7,095 bases of DNA. It comes from Treponema sp. GTDB taxonomy: Bacteria > Spirochaetota > Spirochaetia > Treponematales > Breznakiellaceae. The stretch is taken from assembly GCA_031277045.1 (NCBI GenBank), contig JAISLX010000019.1:1-7095 (forward strand). Reading direction: 5' to 3'. Positions 6,430-7,095 of the stretch are shown piece by piece. Position 1 is the first letter of the stretch. The number at the start of each line of letters is the position of its first letter. The notes below the pieces were generated by a model. The model ran no database searches. It was not told the origin of the DNA and saw only the letters and a program-made list of their open reading frames with translations. The position numbers were made by a program, and so were the translations under genes.

Positions 6430-7095
6430 ATGATGAATTATGAAGAAATAGAGATAATCCCTTCGAAAGGTAGTTCGGGTGCAGGTGCGGTTGTTCCAAT
6501 TAAGGATAATATATTATTACCAGAATTTGTAACATGGCCTCCTCGTGAATTGAATAGTAAATTAACTAAAAGTAAACACTTGGAAGATTTTGAAACAAAA
6601 TACCATCAAAAATTGATTCAAGAATTAGGGTATTATTGTGATTTAGCTTCTATCAAAAGTGAAGATGCAATGACATGGTCCTTGTTTGGTTTTATTTCAA
6701 AAATGAAGCAAAAGATACAAAATAATTTCTATAACGAATTCCTCAAAAAATTAAACTATGGTGGTGATGAAATTGTTTCAATGGAATTATGGAAAACTCT
6801 TCCCCATCCAGAAACACCTAATAAAAAAGGTCCAGAAATTGATGTGTTTATGGCAGGTGAAAAATATTATATATTAACTGAATGTAAATGGACCAGTGAC
6901 GTTGAAAAAAAACAAGGAAAGGGAAAAAATTTAGATCAAATGCAAATAAGAAACATGTTTAAGAATGGAATTGGAAAGAGTATTTTCCCCGGAAAAGAAG
7001 GTATAATTGTTTTAGTCGCAAATAAAAACATAGATGATAATTTGTTTATTTCATGGGATGAGCTGTCAAAATTTGAAAGCTTGCCACATAAAGAG
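6430..7095 (+). CDS. PD-(D/E)XK nuclease-like protein, 3' end beyond the window
   Basis: From the double ATG at 6430 an open frame of 222 codons reaches the right edge without a stop. The central part matches the PD-(D/E)XK nuclease fold: E119 in SMELW, then GPEIDVF with E136 and D138, a hydrophobic strand YYILT, then ECKW with E151 and K153. Downstream are a basic loop (KKQGKGKN), a DQMQIR helix start (169-174) and a hydrophobic strand GIIVLVAN (191-198), as in restriction-endonuclease-like proteins. A helical part (51-110, with MTWSLFGFISKM) precedes the nuclease core. Such enzymes cut DNA or RNA in restriction, repair or anti-phage defence; the substrate here is unknown. Codons are strongly AT-biased, unlike the rfb genes, which suggests horizontal transfer. 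The fold assignment rests on motif spacing only, and I do not recognise a named family. Confidence 0.68.
   Translation, partial: MMNYEEIEIIPSKGSSGAGAVVPIKDNILLPEFVTWPPRELNSKLTKSKHLEDFETKYHQKLIQELGYYCDLASIKSEDAMTWSLFGFISKMKQKIQNNFYNEFLKKLNYGGDEIVSMELWKTLPHPETPNKKGPEIDVFMAGEKYYILTECKWTSDVEKKQGKGKNLDQMQIRNMFKNGIGKSIFPGKEGIIVLVANKNIDDNLFISWDELSKFESLPHKE

Overview
The window looks like a spirochaete chromosome, most likely a Treponema of the termite-gut type. This is an inference from protein style and gene content, not a proof. A GC-rich block of housekeeping and envelope genes, all on the + strand, lies between two visibly AT-rich edges. By hand count the first 240 bases are about 34% G+C and sampled lines after 6540 are about 27-32%, against about 73% in a sampled line at the start of rfbD.

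Left edge (1-484): bases 1-230 encode, on the minus strand, part of a DUF1266-type protein that runs off the window. Its amino-terminal half is missing. Where it should be, there is a cluster of GC-rich palindromes (about 241-380), an intergenic repeat element of REP or MITE type. No other gene is seen before 485.

Central block (485-6349): a small PilZ-domain protein (c-di-GMP receptor type) is followed 22 nt later by an RlmM/FtsJ-like SAM-dependent methyltransferase. After an 84-nt spacer with a strong hairpin comes uppP, undecaprenyl-diphosphate phosphatase. Then comes the complete dTDP-L-rhamnose gene set in the order rfbB, rfbA, rfbC, rfbD, tightly spaced or overlapping. RfbA makes dTDP-glucose, RfbB dehydrates it, RfbC epimerises it and RfbD reduces it to dTDP-L-rhamnose. 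UppP recycles the lipid carrier on which such polysaccharides and peptidoglycan are built, so the neighbourhood is about the cell envelope.

The key anomaly is in rfbD. The reading frame is lost near 6233-6241, in a C-rich CCCCG repeat. The conserved carboxy-terminal 37 residues continue in the +1 frame and end at a stop at 6347-6349. As written, the last enzyme of the pathway has a nonsense tail. This is either a sequencing error, a real pseudogene, or a slippage-type switch.

Right edge (6350-7095): a near-consensus sigma-70 promoter (TTGACA, 17-bp spacer, TAAAAT) and a good ribosome binding site drive an AT-rich gene that is cut by the window end. Its product carries a PD-(D/E)XK nuclease signature (E136-x-D138 ... 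E151-C-K153). It is probably acquired DNA, of restriction or defence type. It is the best candidate here for something little described, but its 3' end and partners are outside the window.
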